DNA of 64,000 bases from Paraburkholderia sacchari (GCF_000785435.2 NZ_JTDB02000010.1:1-64000), one strand, 5' to 3'; positions 35,103 to 44,294 are shown, counted from the stretch's first letter. Translations and numbers: made by a program. The notes: generated by a model from the letters alone, not told the origin.

Positions 35103-35525
35103 ATGGAACTGAGCGTAGAACGCGTCGATGTTTGGGCGGCTACCATCGACGATAAACCGGGTGGCCTAGCGAAGGTGTTGAGCGTCTTACGGGATGCTGG
35201 TGTCGACTTGCAGTTTGTCGTGGCACGTCGCGCGCCGGAGGCATCGGGCAAGGGGGTCGTGTTTGTCGCTCCACTACAGGGAGATAGTGCGATCCGTGCC
35301 GCCACGCAGGTGGGGTTCACCGCCACCCCGAGCCTTCACTCCATCCGCGTAATGGGTCTGGACCAACTGGGCATCATTGCACAATTAACCCAGATGTTGG
35401 CGGATGGGGGGATCAACCTCCGCGGCGTCTCGGCCGCTGTACTTGGCACGCAGTTCATTGCTTATATCGCGTTCGATTCGTTTGACGATGCCGAAGAGGC
35501 AATTGACATACTGCAAAGGGCCTGA
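35103..35525 (+). CDS. Tandem ACT-domain protein
   Basis: The 140-residue protein is two ACT-like units: VDVWAATIDDKPGGLAKVLS at the start, and SIRVMGLDQLGIIAQLTQML followed by INLRGVSAAVLGTQFIAYIA. ACT domains bind amino acids or other small ligands and regulate enzymes; here there is no enzyme domain. I chose the ATG at 35,103 after GGGAGGGAC. Its target is unknown. It stands alone between the PEBP gene and a small acidic protein gene. Confidence 0.85.
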   Translation: MELSVERVDVWAATIDDKPGGLAKVLSVLRDAGVDLQFVVARRAPEASGKGVVFVAPLQGDSAIRAATQVGFTATPSLHSIRVMGLDQLGIIAQLTQMLADGGINLRGVSAAVLGTQFIAYIAFDSFDDAEEAIDILQRA

Positions 35526-35839
35526 AGCCCGTACCGGACTGCGAACCGGCTTGGCCCCTCATGGCGAGGCAACTGGGTTTGAGTCGCCGCCGTGCGTTCC
35601 TTCGCGGCTCCTGGTATTGCCGCCGCGCCTGTCGGGCGGCAGCGATGGCTCGAGACGCGCGTGTTGCGCCGCGCTGGAACCGTGCACGCTTCAATGCGTA
35701 TCGCCCGTCATGTGGAACTGGACACGCGCCATTTGCACACAGCCGCAAAACACCTGCAAGGGAACCTGCTTAGTCGCGCAATTAACCTCAATGCGATCTA
35801 TCATGGTTTAGATAGTATTCATCGGCGCAGGAGCACACC
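35526..35839. other. Intergenic region
   Basis: I see no gene. The last 60 bases should carry the promoter of the small gene at 35,840. Confidence 0.4.
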
Positions 35840-36025
35840 ATGCCTTCCAATCCATCCGCTGAGCCGACAGCCGAGCATCTCGACCCCGCACAGTCTCCGC
35901 CCGGCGCGCAGCCCAAGACTGGTTCCCACGCACCGGTAAAATCCGCGAAAGACGATCTACCTGACGCCGATGCTGCCGAGCCCGTGCCGCACGAGCACCT
36001 TCCGAGCCGATCCGACGACAATTGA
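35840..36025 (+). CDS. Small proline-rich acidic protein
   Basis: The 61-residue frame starts after a clear CAGGAG ribosome site. The product is hydrophilic and disordered in look (PSNPSAEPTAEHLDPAQSPP, DDLPDADAAEPVPHEHLPS), without membrane or catalytic motifs. The good ribosome site and codon use speak for a real gene. Function unknown. Confidence 0.5.
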   Translation: MPSNPSAEPTAEHLDPAQSPPGAQPKTGSHAPVKSAKDDLPDADAAEPVPHEHLPSRSDDN

Positions 36026-36126
36026 TTGAGCGGCATGTGTCGGTGTCGCCGGCATCGGGCAGCTTTAGGCGTTGCACCATTGCGGGCCTGTGGCGGGTGT
36101 CCGCCGCGACCCGCTCGACCAGCACA

Positions 36127-36270
36127 CTATTCGGTTCGTCGGACGAGGCCGCCGATATAGACGGCCGCCGCCTTGACACGCCCCTCCAGGTACGTCGTAG
36201 AAAGCGAATTCTGGTCGCGCAGTTGTGCGAAATGATATATCGCGCCAGATTCCGGGCTGAGTGGTTTCAT
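36127..36270 (-). CDS. Possible small protein, 47 residues
   Basis: The frame starts MKPLSPESGAIYHFAQLRDQ and ends KAAAVYIGGLVRRTE. Codon use is gene-like, but the ribosome site is weak and the frame is also open further upstream. I recognise no family. Confidence 0.25.
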   Translation of the reverse strand: MKPLSPESGAIYHFAQLRDQNSLSTTYLEGRVKAAAVYIGGLVRRTE

Positions 36271-36403
36271 AACACGGCCCATATCGTGATCCGGCGCGAC
36301 GGATAACGCTACCGAAGCCTGACGTGGCGAGGTTTGAACCGGCCGCCCCGGGGAGCCACACATCGACGCGGCAAAGTTCTACCAGCGACTCAGAAGACCT
36401 TCT

Positions 36404-36706
36404 ATGAACTCAGACGTCGGAATGCTCGAGACCTGGCTGGTGCGGGTGCACGGCCAGGTACAAGGCATCGGATACCGCGAAGCCTGTGTGTGCCGCGCCA
36501 GAGCCCTGGCTGTCACTGGCTGGGTGCGCAACCGCATGGACGGCTCCGTCGAGGCGATGATTCAGGGCTCCCGTAGGCAACTTGCCGAAATGTGCGCGTG
36601 GCTCAGAGAAGGAATGCCCGCAGCGCTCGTCGAAGAATTTGAGGTGACAGAAGTGCCACCGCCGTTCGCCCGCTTCGATGAATTCAACCGGCTGCCGAGC
36701 TTGTAA
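36404..36706 (+). CDS. acyP: Acylphosphatase
   Basis: The 100-residue protein has the acylphosphatase signature VRVHGQVQGIGYREAC with catalytic arginine 25, and the second signature GWVRNRMDGSVEAMIQG with asparagine 43. It hydrolyses acyl phosphates such as acetyl phosphate and carbamoyl phosphate. That fits the presence of pta and ackA elsewhere in the window, although they are not adjacent. The isoleucine in QGIGYR in place of valine is conservative. The start is the ATG at 36,404; M7 is possible. Confidence 0.92.
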   Translation: MNSDVGMLETWLVRVHGQVQGIGYREACVCRARALAVTGWVRNRMDGSVEAMIQGSRRQLAEMCAWLREGMPAALVEEFEVTEVPPPFARFDEFNRLPSL

Positions 36707-36865
36707 ATCCGGATCTCGCGCAAATTGAGAGCGCGACGCCGAAGCAGCAGGCTGCGCACCGCTCCGAATTACGACCCGCAGGCAGGCACACATCCTCTCG
36801 CCGCGCTTCGAGCCTGGTACCTACCGGATACAGTCTTTCTGGCAGCAGGAAAAGCCGATCAGGGC

Positions 36866-38086
36866 CTAACCCTTCACACAAACCACCTGCCGCAGCGTAT
36901 GTACCACCTCAACCAGGCTCCGCTGCGCGGCCATTACCGCGTCGATGTCCTTATAGGCCATCGGAATTTCATCAATGACCCCTGCATCCTTTCGGCATTC
37001 GACATGCAGCGTCGCGCTGATCTGATCCTCGACCGTGAAGCGCCGTTTGGCCTCCTTCCGGCTCATCGAGCGCCCGGCGCCGTGACTGCATGAGCAGAAG
37101 CTCTCTTCATTGCCGAGTCCGCGAACGATAAAGCTCTTCGCCCCCATGGATCCGGGAACGATGCCGAACTCGCCCGCTCGCGCCGACAGCGCCCCTTTAC
37201 GCGTTACGAAGATGTCGGCGCCGAAGTGCCGTTCCTTCTGCACGTAATTGTGGTGGCAGTTCACCACGTGCTCATCGATCGCGAAGGGTTTGCCGATAGT
37301 CGCGCGCACCGCGTCGATCACGGCATTCATCATGACCTCACGGTTGCTGCGCGCGTAGCGCTGTGCCCAGCCGACCGCCTCCACGTAGTCATCGAAGTGC
37401 CGACTGCCTTCCTTGAAGTACGCGAGATCCTTGTCCGGAAGATTCGCAAGGTGTTGACGCATGTCGGCCTGGGCCAGTGTGATGAACAGGCTCCCGATTG
37501 CGTTGCCTACACCACGCGATCCGCTATGCAGCATGAACCAGACGCCGTCACCTTCGTCAAGACATACTTCGATGAAGTGATTGCCGGTGCCGAGCGTGCC
37601 CACGTGCGCGTGGTTGTTCGTGCGCGCGAGGGAAGGATACTTGTCGACGATGCGCTGAAAACCGGGCGCCAGCAGCTGCCAGGCGTCGTCGACGGCCGGC
37701 GGCGGACGCGACCATGCACCCGGGTCGCGCCGCCCCGGCGCACCGCCATGCGGAACCGCGCGCTCGATCGCGCCGCGCACGCCGGAAAGCGAATCGGGCA
37801 GGTCCGCGGCCGTGAGCGTCGTGCGAACCGCCATCATCCCGCAGCCGATATCGACGCCCACCGCCGCCGGGATGATCGCCCCTTGTGTCGGAATCACGCT
37901 GCCGATCGTCGATCCTTTGCCCACGTGCGCGTCCGGCATTACGGCAACGTGCCTGAACACGAACGGCATGCGGGCCGTGTTTCTCAGTTGCCGCCGAGCC
38001 GCCTCCTCAATCGCGACGCCCTGGGTCCACATTTTCACGGCCTTGCCGCCTGCCACTTCCATTAGCTGAATATCGACCGGGCCCAT
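36866..38086 (-). CDS. rtcB: RNA-splicing ligase RtcB
   Basis: The 406-residue ligase joins RNA 2',3'-cyclic phosphate or 3'-phosphate ends to 5'-hydroxyl ends with GTP and manganese. Metal ligands lie in VGVDIGCGMMAVRT (D79, C82), with further family blocks LGTGNHFIEVCLDEGDGVWF, VNCHHNYVQKERHFG and the guanylylated-histidine region SHGAGRSMSRKEA. The gene is preceded by a small open frame 15 bases upstream, but no archease or RtcR regulator gene is next to it. Its job is repair of RNA after stress, fitting the surrounding island. Confidence 0.95.
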   Translation of the reverse strand: MGPVDIQLMEVAGGKAVKMWTQGVAIEEAARRQLRNTARMPFVFRHVAVMPDAHVGKGSTIGSVIPTQGAIIPAAVGVDIGCGMMAVRTTLTAADLPDSLSGVRGAIERAVPHGGAPGRRDPGAWSRPPPAVDDAWQLLAPGFQRIVDKYPSLARTNNHAHVGTLGTGNHFIEVCLDEGDGVWFMLHSGSRGVGNAIGSLFITLAQADMRQHLANLPDKDLAYFKEGSRHFDDYVEAVGWAQRYARSNREVMMNAVIDAVRATIGKPFAIDEHVVNCHHNYVQKERHFGADIFVTRKGALSARAGEFGIVPGSMGAKSFIVRGLGNEESFCSCSHGAGRSMSRKEAKRRFTVEDQISATLHVECRKDAGVIDEIPMAYKDIDAVMAAQRSLVEVVHTLRQVVCVKG

Positions 38087-38101
38087 GTCTTAGCCCCTTC
38101 G

Positions 38102-38305
38102 TCAGTGTCGCTCGTCGGCACGGGTCAGTGCGCGGCGTATGGCGTTAGCGTGAGCCGCTTTTCCTGATTCGACAACCCGCCGGCATTCCAGGAGGCAGCG
38201 GTTCGGCCTTTCCTGCCGTTCGACGGTCAACTGTGACGGTCCGCTGCGTGAAGGAATACACAGTCGGAACACAAGGTCGCCACTCCCATGTTCCCCGCAG
38301 CGCAC
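38102..38305 (-). CDS. Possible small basic protein upstream of rtcB
   Basis: A 67-codon frame ends 15 bases before the rtcB start on the same strand. Its second half looks helical and basic (LTVERQERPNRCLLECRRVV, KAAHANAIRRALTRADERH) with gene-like codon use. The start is unclear: the first 20 codons are less convincing. It could be a co-transcribed small protein or a chance frame. Confidence 0.35.
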   Translation of the reverse strand: MRCGEHGSGDLVFRLCIPSRSGPSQLTVERQERPNRCLLECRRVVESGKAAHANAIRRALTRADERH

Positions 38306-38387
38306 CTGGCGGGATTAGACTGATAGACCGATACGCCGACCGCCCCTCTGGCGCGACGTTCTCGACCGTTTCATCAGGGAGCCGTTC

Positions 38388-38924
38388 ATGAATGACAGGA
38401 CGTATAACGTGCTCTTTCTTTGCACCGGCAACTCGGCGCGCAGGGTGATGGCAGAGGCGCTACTCGCCACGTTGGGGAAAGGTCGATTTCGCACGTACAG
38501 CGCAGGAAGCAATCCTATCGGCAAAATCAATCCTTTCGCCATCGAACAGGTGCGCAAGACTGGGTACGACCTGGCGAATCTGCGCAGCAAATCGTGGGAC
38601 GAGTTCGCCATCTCCGAACCGAGTGCGCCCCAGATGGACATCGTTATCACCGTGTGCGATCAAGCCGCTGGCGCGGTATGTCCGTTGTGGCCCGGCCATC
38701 CTGCATCAGCACACTGGAGCTTGTCCGACCCCGCGGCCGTGGAGGCCGAGGATGAAAGCAAACGTGCTGCATTCGAACAGGTTTTCCAGCAGATTCGACG
38801 CAGGGTCGAGGCGTTCGTCCAGCTACCGCTAGACGAGCTTGATGACGCCACCGTTCGCGCCGAGTTGCGACGGATTAGCGACATCGACGACACGGCCGTC
38901 CGCACATCCGGGATGTCGACGTGA
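38388..38924 (+). CDS. arsC: Arsenate reductase, LMW-phosphatase type
   Basis: The 178-residue protein has the phosphatase loop FLCTGNSARRVMAEAL with cysteine 12, two further cysteines 90 and 98 in VCDQAAGAVCPLWPG, and the general acid aspartate in LSDPAAVE. The cysteine triad is that of thioredoxin-type ArsC enzymes, which reduce arsenate to arsenite. The ATG at 38,388 follows an AGGGAG site. No arsenite pump or ArsR gene is nearby, so it may act in general phosphatase-like stress functions. The frame stays open for 45 more codons past the stop, probably by chance. Confidence 0.88.
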   Translation: MNDRTYNVLFLCTGNSARRVMAEALLATLGKGRFRTYSAGSNPIGKINPFAIEQVRKTGYDLANLRSKSWDEFAISEPSAPQMDIVITVCDQAAGAVCPLWPGHPASAHWSLSDPAAVEAEDESKRAAFEQVFQQIRRRVEAFVQLPLDELDDATVRAELRRISDIDDTAVRTSGMST

Positions 38925-39115
38925 GGCTGGAGCTTTCGAAGCGCAATTCCGATTGCCTTCTCCTCTAATGACGGCTACATCCGACCTGGCACCATAGTGG
39001 TCGATGAACCAGACGGTCCGATGAGCGCGGCGCAGTTGGCCGTGCAGTTGCAGGGCACGTGACCCTGCCCAAATTGGTCAAGAGCGCTAGTGGGTGCGCC
39101 CCGATGGAGGCCGAC

Positions 39116-41113
39116 ATGGCAAACCGGCTCGCTGCAGAATCCTCGCCTTACCTTCGCCAGCATGCGGACAATCCGGTGGACTGGTATCCGTGGAGCGACG
39201 AGGCGTTTCGCCGTGCACGCGAGGAAAACAGGCCGATCCTTCTCTCAGTGGGCTACGCGGCGTGCCACTGGTGCCACGTCATGGCGCACGAGTCCTTCGA
39301 GAATCCGCGCATTGCCACCGAGATGAATGAGCGCTATGTCAACATCAAGGTCGATCGGCAGGAGCGTCCCGACATCGATGAAATCTACCAGCAGGTCAGC
39401 CAGATGATGGGACAAGGAGGCGGCTGGCCGCTTACCGTGTTTCTCACGCCGCAGGGAGAGCCGTTCTTCGGCGGCACCTATTTCCCGCCGGACGATCGCT
39501 ACGGCCGCCCCGGGTTCGCGCACCTGTTGATAGCCCTGAGTGAAGCCTGGCGGCATCGGCAGGATCAATTGCAGGACACCATTGTGCAGATCCAGCAGGG
39601 CTTCCGGCAGCTTGATCAGGCACACCAGGGCGGTTCAACCGCCGCTGTCGAAGACCTGCCTGCACAGGCAGCACGCGCCTTGGCACGGGCGACTGACCCG
39701 GCTCATGGGGGGCTTGGCGGCGCGCCCAAGTTCCCCAATCCGAGCTGTTACGACCTCATGCTGCGCGTCTATGAACGAAGCCGCGAACCCACGCTGCTTG
39801 ACGCATTGGAACGCACACTCGACCGCATGGCGGCGGGCGGCATCTATGACCAGCTCGGTGGCGGGTTCGCCCGCTATAGCGTCGACGCGCATTGGGCCGT
39901 ACCGCACTTCGAGAAAATGCTTTATGACAATGGCCAGCTTGTGAAGCTGTATGCAGATGCTTATCGCCTGACTGGCAAGCGAACATGGCGCTGCATCTTC
40001 GAGGAGTCCCTCGCCTATGTTCTGCGCGACATGACCCACCCCGAAGGCGGTTTCTACGCCAGCGAAGATGCCGACAGCGAAGGCGAGGAAGGCAAATTCT
40101 ATTGCTGGAAGCCCGCCGAGATTAAGGCAGTCCTTGGCGAGTCAGAAGGCGCACTGGCCTGCCGCGCCTACGGTGTGACAGAACGCGGCAATTTCGAGCA
40201 CGGTGCCTCGGTACTCCACCGTGCGGCCGAGCTGGACGCGCTGGAGGAAACGCAGCTCGCTGGCTGGCGCGAGCGGTTGCTGGCCGCGCGCGCCCGACGT
40301 GTGCGCCCGGCCCGGGACGACAACATTCTCACCGGTTGGAACGGTCTGATGATCGCGGGGCTCTGTGCCGCTTTCCAGGCGACAGGTGTCCCCGGGTATC
40401 TCAGCGCGGCAAAGCGTGCCGCCAGTTTTATCGAGAAGAAACTGACACTTGCCGACGGCGGCGTATTCCGGGTCTGGAAGGACGACGTAGCCAAGGTACC
40501 GGGGTTCCTCGAGGACTACGCCTTTCTCTGTAATGCGCTGCTCGACCTCTACGAGTCATGCTTCGACAGGCACTACCTCGATCGCGCGATCGAGCTCGCG
40601 ACCCTCATCCTCGACAAGTTCTGGGAGGAGGGGCTGTTTTTCACACCGTGCGATGGCGAGCCCTTGGTCCACAGGCCCCGTGCCCCATACGACAGCGCCT
40701 CACCGTCGGGCATCTCATCAACCGCATTTGCCTTCGTGCGTCTGCATGCACTCACCGGGAGCGATCTCTACCTTGACCGCGCCGAACACGAATTCCGGAG
40801 ATACGAAACCACAGCAGGCAAAGTACCATCCGCTTTCGCGCACCTCATGGCCGCGAGGGACTTCATGCAGCGCGGCCCGCTCGGGATCGTCTTTGCAGGC
40901 GAGAAAGTTTCAGCCGCAGAGCTTGCAACGGGCGTTCACCGCGCCTACCTCCCTGCGCGCGTGCTGGCGTTTGCAGAAGACGTGCCGATCGGCCGGGAGT
41001 GTCACCCGGTCGACGGCCGGGCCGCGGCATACGTGTGCCGGAATCGCACGTGCGCTGCACCCATGACCGAGGGCAACGCGCTCGTTGAATATTGCTTGTC
41101 CGGTAGGGTGTGA
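39116..41113 (+). CDS. DUF255 thioredoxin-fold / six-hairpin protein (YyaL/SSP411 family)
   Basis: The 665-residue protein starts MANRLAAESSPYLRQHADNP. It has a thioredoxin-like N-terminal domain with the CxxC-type motif YAACHWCHVMAHESFE, followed by a long (alpha/alpha) toroid similar to N-acylglucosamine epimerases (GGIYDQLGGGFARYSVDAHW, PHFEKMLYDNGQL). The family is widespread from bacteria to man and its role is not settled. GGAGG before the ATG at 39,116 fixes the start. Its stop overlaps the start of the next gene (GTGA), so the two are translationally coupled. Confidence 0.92.
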   Translation: MANRLAAESSPYLRQHADNPVDWYPWSDEAFRRAREENRPILLSVGYAACHWCHVMAHESFENPRIATEMNERYVNIKVDRQERPDIDEIYQQVSQMMGQGGGWPLTVFLTPQGEPFFGGTYFPPDDRYGRPGFAHLLIALSEAWRHRQDQLQDTIVQIQQGFRQLDQAHQGGSTAAVEDLPAQAARALARATDPAHGGLGGAPKFPNPSCYDLMLRVYERSREPTLLDALERTLDRMAAGGIYDQLGGGFARYSVDAHWAVPHFEKMLYDNGQLVKLYADAYRLTGKRTWRCIFEESLAYVLRDMTHPEGGFYASEDADSEGEEGKFYCWKPAEIKAVLGESEGALACRAYGVTERGNFEHGASVLHRAAELDALEETQLAGWRERLLAARARRVRPARDDNILTGWNGLMIAGLCAAFQATGVPGYLSAAKRAASFIEKKLTLADGGVFRVWKDDVAKVPGFLEDYAFLCNALLDLYESCFDRHYLDRAIELATLILDKFWEEGLFFTPCDGEPLVHRPRAPYDSASPSGISSTAFAFVRLHALTGSDLYLDRAEHEFRRYETTAGKVPSAFAHLMAARDFMQRGPLGIVFAGEKVSAAELATGVHRAYLPARVLAFAEDVPIGRECHPVDGRAAAYVCRNRTCAAPMTEGNALVEYCLSGRV

Positions 41114-42150
41114 CGGTGCGGGACCGATCCATGCACGCCCTTTTCGAACCCCGGCTTGTCAACGACGCGTTCGGCGATCCAGGTCTGTATGTGGACTTTC
41201 GCGACGAACGCCGGGCTCTCCTTTTCGATCTCGGCGATATCAGCAGTTTGCTGCCTGGCCAACTGATGCGTTTATCGCATGTCTTTGTTACCCACACGCA
41301 CATGGACCATTTTTGCGGCTTCGATTATCTCTTGCGTGTAACGCTCGGGCGCAAGGCTGGCATTGTCCTGTTCGGCGGCCCCGATTTCCTTGAACAGGTC
41401 GAACACAAGCTGCGCGCCTATACGTGGAACGTGGTGCACCGTTACGAGGTCGAGCTGGTGATCGACGCGCGTGAAATCGGAGCGGGCGGTGGCGGACGGC
41501 GCGCGCTTTTCTCAAGTCGAAATCGGTTTGCCCGCGAAGCAGACGCGGTTTTCGAGCGATCCGACGACGTGGTGCACGACGAAGCGACCTTTCGCGTACG
41601 TGGCCGCTTTGTCGATCATGACATCCCGTGCGTTGCGTACGTGATCGAGGAGAAGGCCCGCGTCAAGGTCGCGAAGGACCAGCTCGCGGCGCTCGGCGTG
41701 TCCGCGGGCGCGTGGCTCCGCGAACTGCAACATGCGGTGCTGACGGGCGCACCTGAGGAGGCACCCATTCAGGTGCTGTGGCGCGACCGGCATGGCGATC
41801 ACGCGATGACTCGACAGGTCGCGGAACTACGGCATCTGATTCTCGCCATTGTTCCTGGGCGGCGCATTGGCTATGTAACGGACTTGCGCTACACGGAATC
41901 GAACGTGGAGACGCTTTTTCAGTTGATGCACGACGTGGACCAGCTTTTTATCGAGGGCGTCTTTCTTGACGAAGACAAGGCACACGGACTGCGCAAGAAT
42001 CACCTGACCGCCCGCCAGGCCGGTCTGATCGCGCGCCGGATCGGAGCCCGGGCGGTTGTGCCGTTCCACTTTTCACCGCGTTACGAAGGACGCTCGGGGG
42101 AACTGATTGCCGAGGTGCAGGCGGCATGGTCCCAGACGTCGTCTTGTTGA
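41110..42150 (+). CDS. RNase Z-like metallo-beta-lactamase-fold hydrolase
   Basis: The 346-residue protein contains the metal motif THTHMDHFCGFD, a second histidine region FVDHDIPCVAYVIEEK, and a C-terminal NHLTARQAGLIARRIGARAV with VPFHFSPRY. That arrangement is close to ribonuclease Z (tRNA 3'-processing) but the protein is longer and lacks the usual first strand signature, so a different nuclease or phosphodiesterase substrate is possible. The GTG start overlaps the DUF255 stop by four bases, and the protein is probably made together with it. Confidence 0.85.
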   Translation: MTVRDRSMHALFEPRLVNDAFGDPGLYVDFRDERRALLFDLGDISSLLPGQLMRLSHVFVTHTHMDHFCGFDYLLRVTLGRKAGIVLFGGPDFLEQVEHKLRAYTWNVVHRYEVELVIDAREIGAGGGGRRALFSSRNRFAREADAVFERSDDVVHDEATFRVRGRFVDHDIPCVAYVIEEKARVKVAKDQLAALGVSAGAWLRELQHAVLTGAPEEAPIQVLWRDRHGDHAMTRQVAELRHLILAIVPGRRIGYVTDLRYTESNVETLFQLMHDVDQLFIEGVFLDEDKAHGLRKNHLTARQAGLIARRIGARAVVPFHFSPRYEGRSGELIAEVQAAWSQTSSC

Positions 42151-42460
42151 CGAGAGGCCTGGGTGAATCCGACGATGGGCGTCTCTACCGCCTGTGTCGC
42201 ACAGGCCGCCGGCCGAGGGAGTACATCTATTTTCATTATTCGCATAAGTAGTCCTACTCATATCAGGATTTGCTCGACCTGCGAGGTTATCGTGGACAAA
42301 GAATTTCTCGGCGAAAGTCTGTCGCGCGCCGTTGTCTTTCATCTGCCCCTTTGCGGTCACGCGTGCACAACTCAAAGCCCAACTCCTGCGGCATCGTCGG
42401 GGCGCTCGGCGTGTTGCGGTGATGCCGAGCAGGCATGCCGGGCGATCATCGGCCGGCATG
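42151..42460. other. Intergenic region between converging genes
   Basis: The stretch between the MBL gene and the convergent DUF2244 gene shows no supported gene. A locally AT-rich piece lies at 42,220-42,270. Confidence 0.4.
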
Positions 42461-42961
42461 TCAACAGTCGGCCACGATAAAGCGGCGCAATTGACGCACG
42501 AACTCCGCGCGGGCGGCGGCAGGCAGTTGCCGTCCGACGGGAATACGCTGCCAGCCGTCGCAAAGATAGACGGCGCCATCGTTGTCGCCGAGAGACACAG
42601 CCAGGCGGGCCGCACTCATCCAATGGATCGTGCGGCGTCCGCACTCGTGTACTTCGACGATCACGAACGGCGGAGCGAACGTCAGCACCTCGCCGTCCGT
42701 CGCGTGCCTGCAGTAGGCGATAAAGGCGATGCCGACGGCCACGGTGCAAAGCATTGAGAATGGCAGCGCCAGCCACTCGCCGAACGCGAATGCCGCTGCC
42801 ACGCCGATTGCGAGGACCAGCGCCATGAGGAACACGGTCGCGGCGAGCGACTGCCGCGGCGTGAGGGAGCAGTTGCGCTTGATGCGCCACTCGCGGCTCG
42901 GCCCCGCTCCCCCGCCGTCGAACGGGTCAGGTCCATACGACCGCCTGAAGGATGCGTACAT
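42461..42961 (-). CDS. DUF2244 membrane protein
   Basis: The 166-residue protein has the family opening REWRIKRNCSLTPRQSL, two close membrane segments (ATVFLMALVLAIGVAAAFAF and LPFSMLCTVAVGIAFIAYC) and a soluble C-terminal part. DUF2244 proteins are often encoded beside cytochrome oxidase genes, and this one lies near a caa3 operon in the same direction, but two genes and several gaps separate them. Role unknown; a link with oxidase assembly or haem/copper supply is plausible. Confidence 0.85.
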   Translation of the reverse strand: MYASFRRSYGPDPFDGGGAGPSREWRIKRNCSLTPRQSLAATVFLMALVLAIGVAAAFAFGEWLALPFSMLCTVAVGIAFIAYCRHATDGEVLTFAPPFVIVEVHECGRRTIHWMSAARLAVSLGDNDGAVYLCDGWQRIPVGRQLPAAARAEFVRQLRRFIVADC

Positions 42962-43266
42962 GATGGAAAGTCCCGCGTCGGGGACGCCATATCACACGCT
43001 CGAGGCGCCGCTCCTCGTCGAATGACGGAATGTACCGGCATTCCCAACTTGTCAGCGCGTGACGACCGACGAGGCGATCCGGTCGGCCAACGCCCCGGGA
43101 ATGCGGCTGAGCGCGGCGGCTTGCACCGCCACGCCGCGGCACACCAGTTGCCCTGAGCGTCGCCAGTTGCGCGAAGTTAGTGCTGGCGGGCTGCCCCCCG
43201 ATTGCCACGTGCACGCCGCTTGTAATGTCACCGTTTCGCTCGCGACTCGATCAGCATGGCAAAGGA

Positions 43267-43800
43267 CTACGACGGGCCGCCCACGTCCGCCTTGATCCTG
43301 CGGAACGTGGTGCGCTCCAGCCTCATGTACAGGTTCGCCGCCACGATACCGAAGACGATGTGAACAAACAGGCTGGCCCAGTTGCGCGCTTCTGCGAACC
43401 ACGGAAAAAGCTGTGTCATGCCGTAGAAATTAATCAGGTAAACGGCTACAGCAAAAGCGCCACCCGCCAGTGAAGCCATCCCCATGCTCGAGTCAAGGTT
43501 GAATGACGCCATGATCAGACCAAGGACAAGCGTGAATACGATGGCAAGGGCAAAATGCACCACAAAAGCCGCGAGCACGATGCCAATCGAGAATGCTTGC
43601 GGCGATTGCAATGCGCCTCGTCCCAGAATGATCGCGGCGACCATGCGTGGGGGTTCCAGCAGACTTGCGCCCGTCATCAGTGCCATCAGGACGACCCCTA
43701 ACGCCAGGAACACAACGCCCGCAATGACGCCTGCCAGCACGGCTGCCCGCCAGTCGAGGTGGCCGTGTGTGAAATGATGGGAATCCATATGAAGTTGCAC
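43267..43800 (-). CDS. Four-helix membrane protein, unknown
   Basis: The 177-residue protein has four predicted membrane segments: AAVLAGVIAGVVFLALGVVL, FSIGIVLAAFVVHFALAIVF, ASLAGGAFAVAVYLINFYGM and ASLFVHIVFGIVAANLYM. The N-terminus is histidine-rich (MDSHHFTHGHLD). The GTG at 43,800 has a GGGAG site and is taken as start; an ATG four codons later is also possible. I know no function. It lies upstream of DUF2244 in the same direction and near the oxidase operon. Confidence 0.75.
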   Translation of the reverse strand: MQLHMDSHHFTHGHLDWRAAVLAGVIAGVVFLALGVVLMALMTGASLLEPPRMVAAIILGRGALQSPQAFSIGIVLAAFVVHFALAIVFTLVLGLIMASFNLDSSMGMASLAGGAFAVAVYLINFYGMTQLFPWFAEARNWASLFVHIVFGIVAANLYMRLERTTFRRIKADVGGPS

Positions 43801-43950
43801 GTTTGTCTCCCGATCGATTCGAATAATTCATTCTAGTCCAGCTCGCGCGACTGATAGGGCAACTAAAGAACTTGCCCGCCCGGCAAACGGCGCGTCGCTT
43901 TTCGCGCGCTTCTGTGTGACCAGCCGGTCTTCAACGGCGCGAATCCGACA

Positions 43951-44199
43951 GTGCGCGTTCGGCGTGAGTCGACGGCGAGCCGGTTGAGTGCGGCAATTGC
44001 CGCCGAGGCGCTCGAAGAGCATTTCGGCGCTCATTCCGCTCTGGAATCCGCCTTAATGGTTGCTTTCGAAAACGGCCGCAATTCTGTCCGTGCGGCTTGC
44101 GCGGAAGCGATCGACCAGAACGCCAGCAAAGGAGTAGTGTTACATAGCGGACTGGTCCGAGTGGACGGGATGGAACCCGATCGCGGCACCACGGCATAG
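43951..44199 (+). pseudogene. DUF1488-type gene, front part frameshifted
   Basis: The 82-codon frame has the DUF1488 second half: AIAAEALEEHFGAHSALESA, VRAACAEAIDQNASKGVVLH. The first half lies in other frames: PVFNGANPTVR upstream in this frame, then VDGEPVEC in another, before returning at AIAAEALEE. Two small indels would restore a normal DUF1488 protein of about 90 residues. It may be a recent pseudogene or contain a sequencing error; a shorter product from a GTG at 43,951 is possible. Confidence 0.5.
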
Positions 44200-44294
44200 T
44201 CCCGGCGCGTGCCACCGCATGCACCTCTGTCTCGGCGCGGGTGAGGTGGGGCGGCATGGTCTGCAACCGCTAGTCAACGATGGAAGGAGGCCAC

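Noticed and set aside
36022..36306. 94-codon plus-strand frame after the small acidic protein gene
   Set aside because: No ribosome site or family pattern, and it overlaps the end of the supported small gene; the minus strand looks at least as coding-like.
43052..43402. Minus-strand frames between DUF2244 and the four-helix membrane protein
   Set aside because: Two overlapping frames both look random and have no ribosome site; the second overlaps a supported gene.
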